Of a DNA stretch of 6,596 bases, positions 6,372 through 6,596 are shown piece after piece. How positions within the stretch are numbered: the first letter of the stretch is position 1; every line of letters begins with the position of its first letter. Source of the stretch: Lachnospiraceae bacterium (GTDB taxonomy: Bacteria; Bacillota; Clostridia; Lachnospirales; Lachnospiraceae); NCBI GenBank assembly GCA_017477805.1, contig JAFUUM010000163.1, forward strand, positions 1 to 6,596, in the 5' to 3' direction. The notes under the pieces were generated by a model. The model was not told where the DNA came from. It saw only the letters and a program-made list of their open reading frames with translations, and ran no database searches. The position numbers and the translations under genes were made by a program.

Positions 6372-6596
6372 ATGGATATCCGAATCAATCAGGTAAACCA
6401 GACAAATCCCATACAGCAGACACCTGAAGTCCAGCAAAGCGACGATTCCTTCAAGTTCATGCTCATGAGCAATATCGAAGAGAAGGAACTGCAGCAGGTG
6501 CTGGCGAGCATGATGCAGGAGATCGAGGTGCAGGGCAAGAAACTGGCCAAGCATCGGGACATCCGGGATATGAAACAGTACCGGAAGCTGATTAAA
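6372..6596 (+). CDS. yaaR: YaaR/DUF327 family protein, 5' part only
   Basis: Only the first 75 codons are in the window and the frame stays open to the edge; the family is usually about 145 residues. The gene begins 1 base after the kinase stop, with ACAGGGA (6358-6364) as a weak ribosome binding site, so translation is probably coupled. The start is polar and Gln/Asn-rich (1-25), then comes an amphipathic helical region with Met-Met-Gln-Glu-Ile (about 53-57), and then RDIRDMKQYRKLIK, which fits the YaaR/DUF327 pattern from memory. In Bacillus, yaaR lies between tmk/yaaQ and holB; its biochemical role is not well defined. If the order is conserved, holB should follow beyond the window. Confidence 0.75.
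   Translation, partial: MDIRINQVNQTNPIQQTPEVQQSDDSFKFMLMSNIEEKELQQVLASMMQEIEVQGKKLAKHRDIRDMKQYRKLIK

Overview
The window looks like a chromosomal stretch from a Gram-positive Clostridia bacterium, most likely a Lachnospiraceae (Roseburia/Butyrivibrio-like) species. This is inferred from AGGAG-type ribosome binding sites, a tRNA without encoded CCA, a very large periplasmic-propeller hybrid histidine kinase of the kind common in that family, and a nucleotide-kinase gene followed directly by a YaaR/DUF327 gene. No mobile element, CRISPR array or resistance gene is seen. The genus cannot be fixed from the sequence alone.

Layout, all on the + strand: (1) the 3' half of a tRNA-Phe gene (1-38) with a strong intrinsic terminator (45-73). 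(2) A three-gene signalling cluster (114-5694) with gaps of only 9-10 bases, so probably one operon. It encodes a 1418-residue hybrid sensor kinase (two seven-bladed propellers, Y_Y_Y, transmembrane helix, HisKA, HATPase, receiver, HPt and a helical tail), a 252-residue response regulator with a degenerate receiver followed by an intact one, and a 181-residue single-domain HD phosphohydrolase with very basic ends. (3) A short intergenic gap with a good sigma-A-type promoter (5703-5732). (4) A divergent guanylate-kinase-family gene (5780-6370) that runs with a 1-base gap into the 5' end of a yaaR/DUF327 gene, cut by the window edge.

The signalling genes suggest a complete His-Asp-His-Asp phosphorelay: an extracytoplasmic signal, then His823 to Asp1127 to His1276 in the kinase, then Asp180 in the regulator. 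None of the three proteins carries a recognisable DNA-binding, GGDEF, EAL or HD-GYP output domain. The output must therefore be protein-protein interaction, the pseudo-receiver, the HD protein, or something encoded elsewhere. The most interesting points are this output-less relay with its co-transcribed basic HD protein, the pseudo-receiver, and the atypical guanylate kinase next to yaaR, where Bacillus carries tmk.
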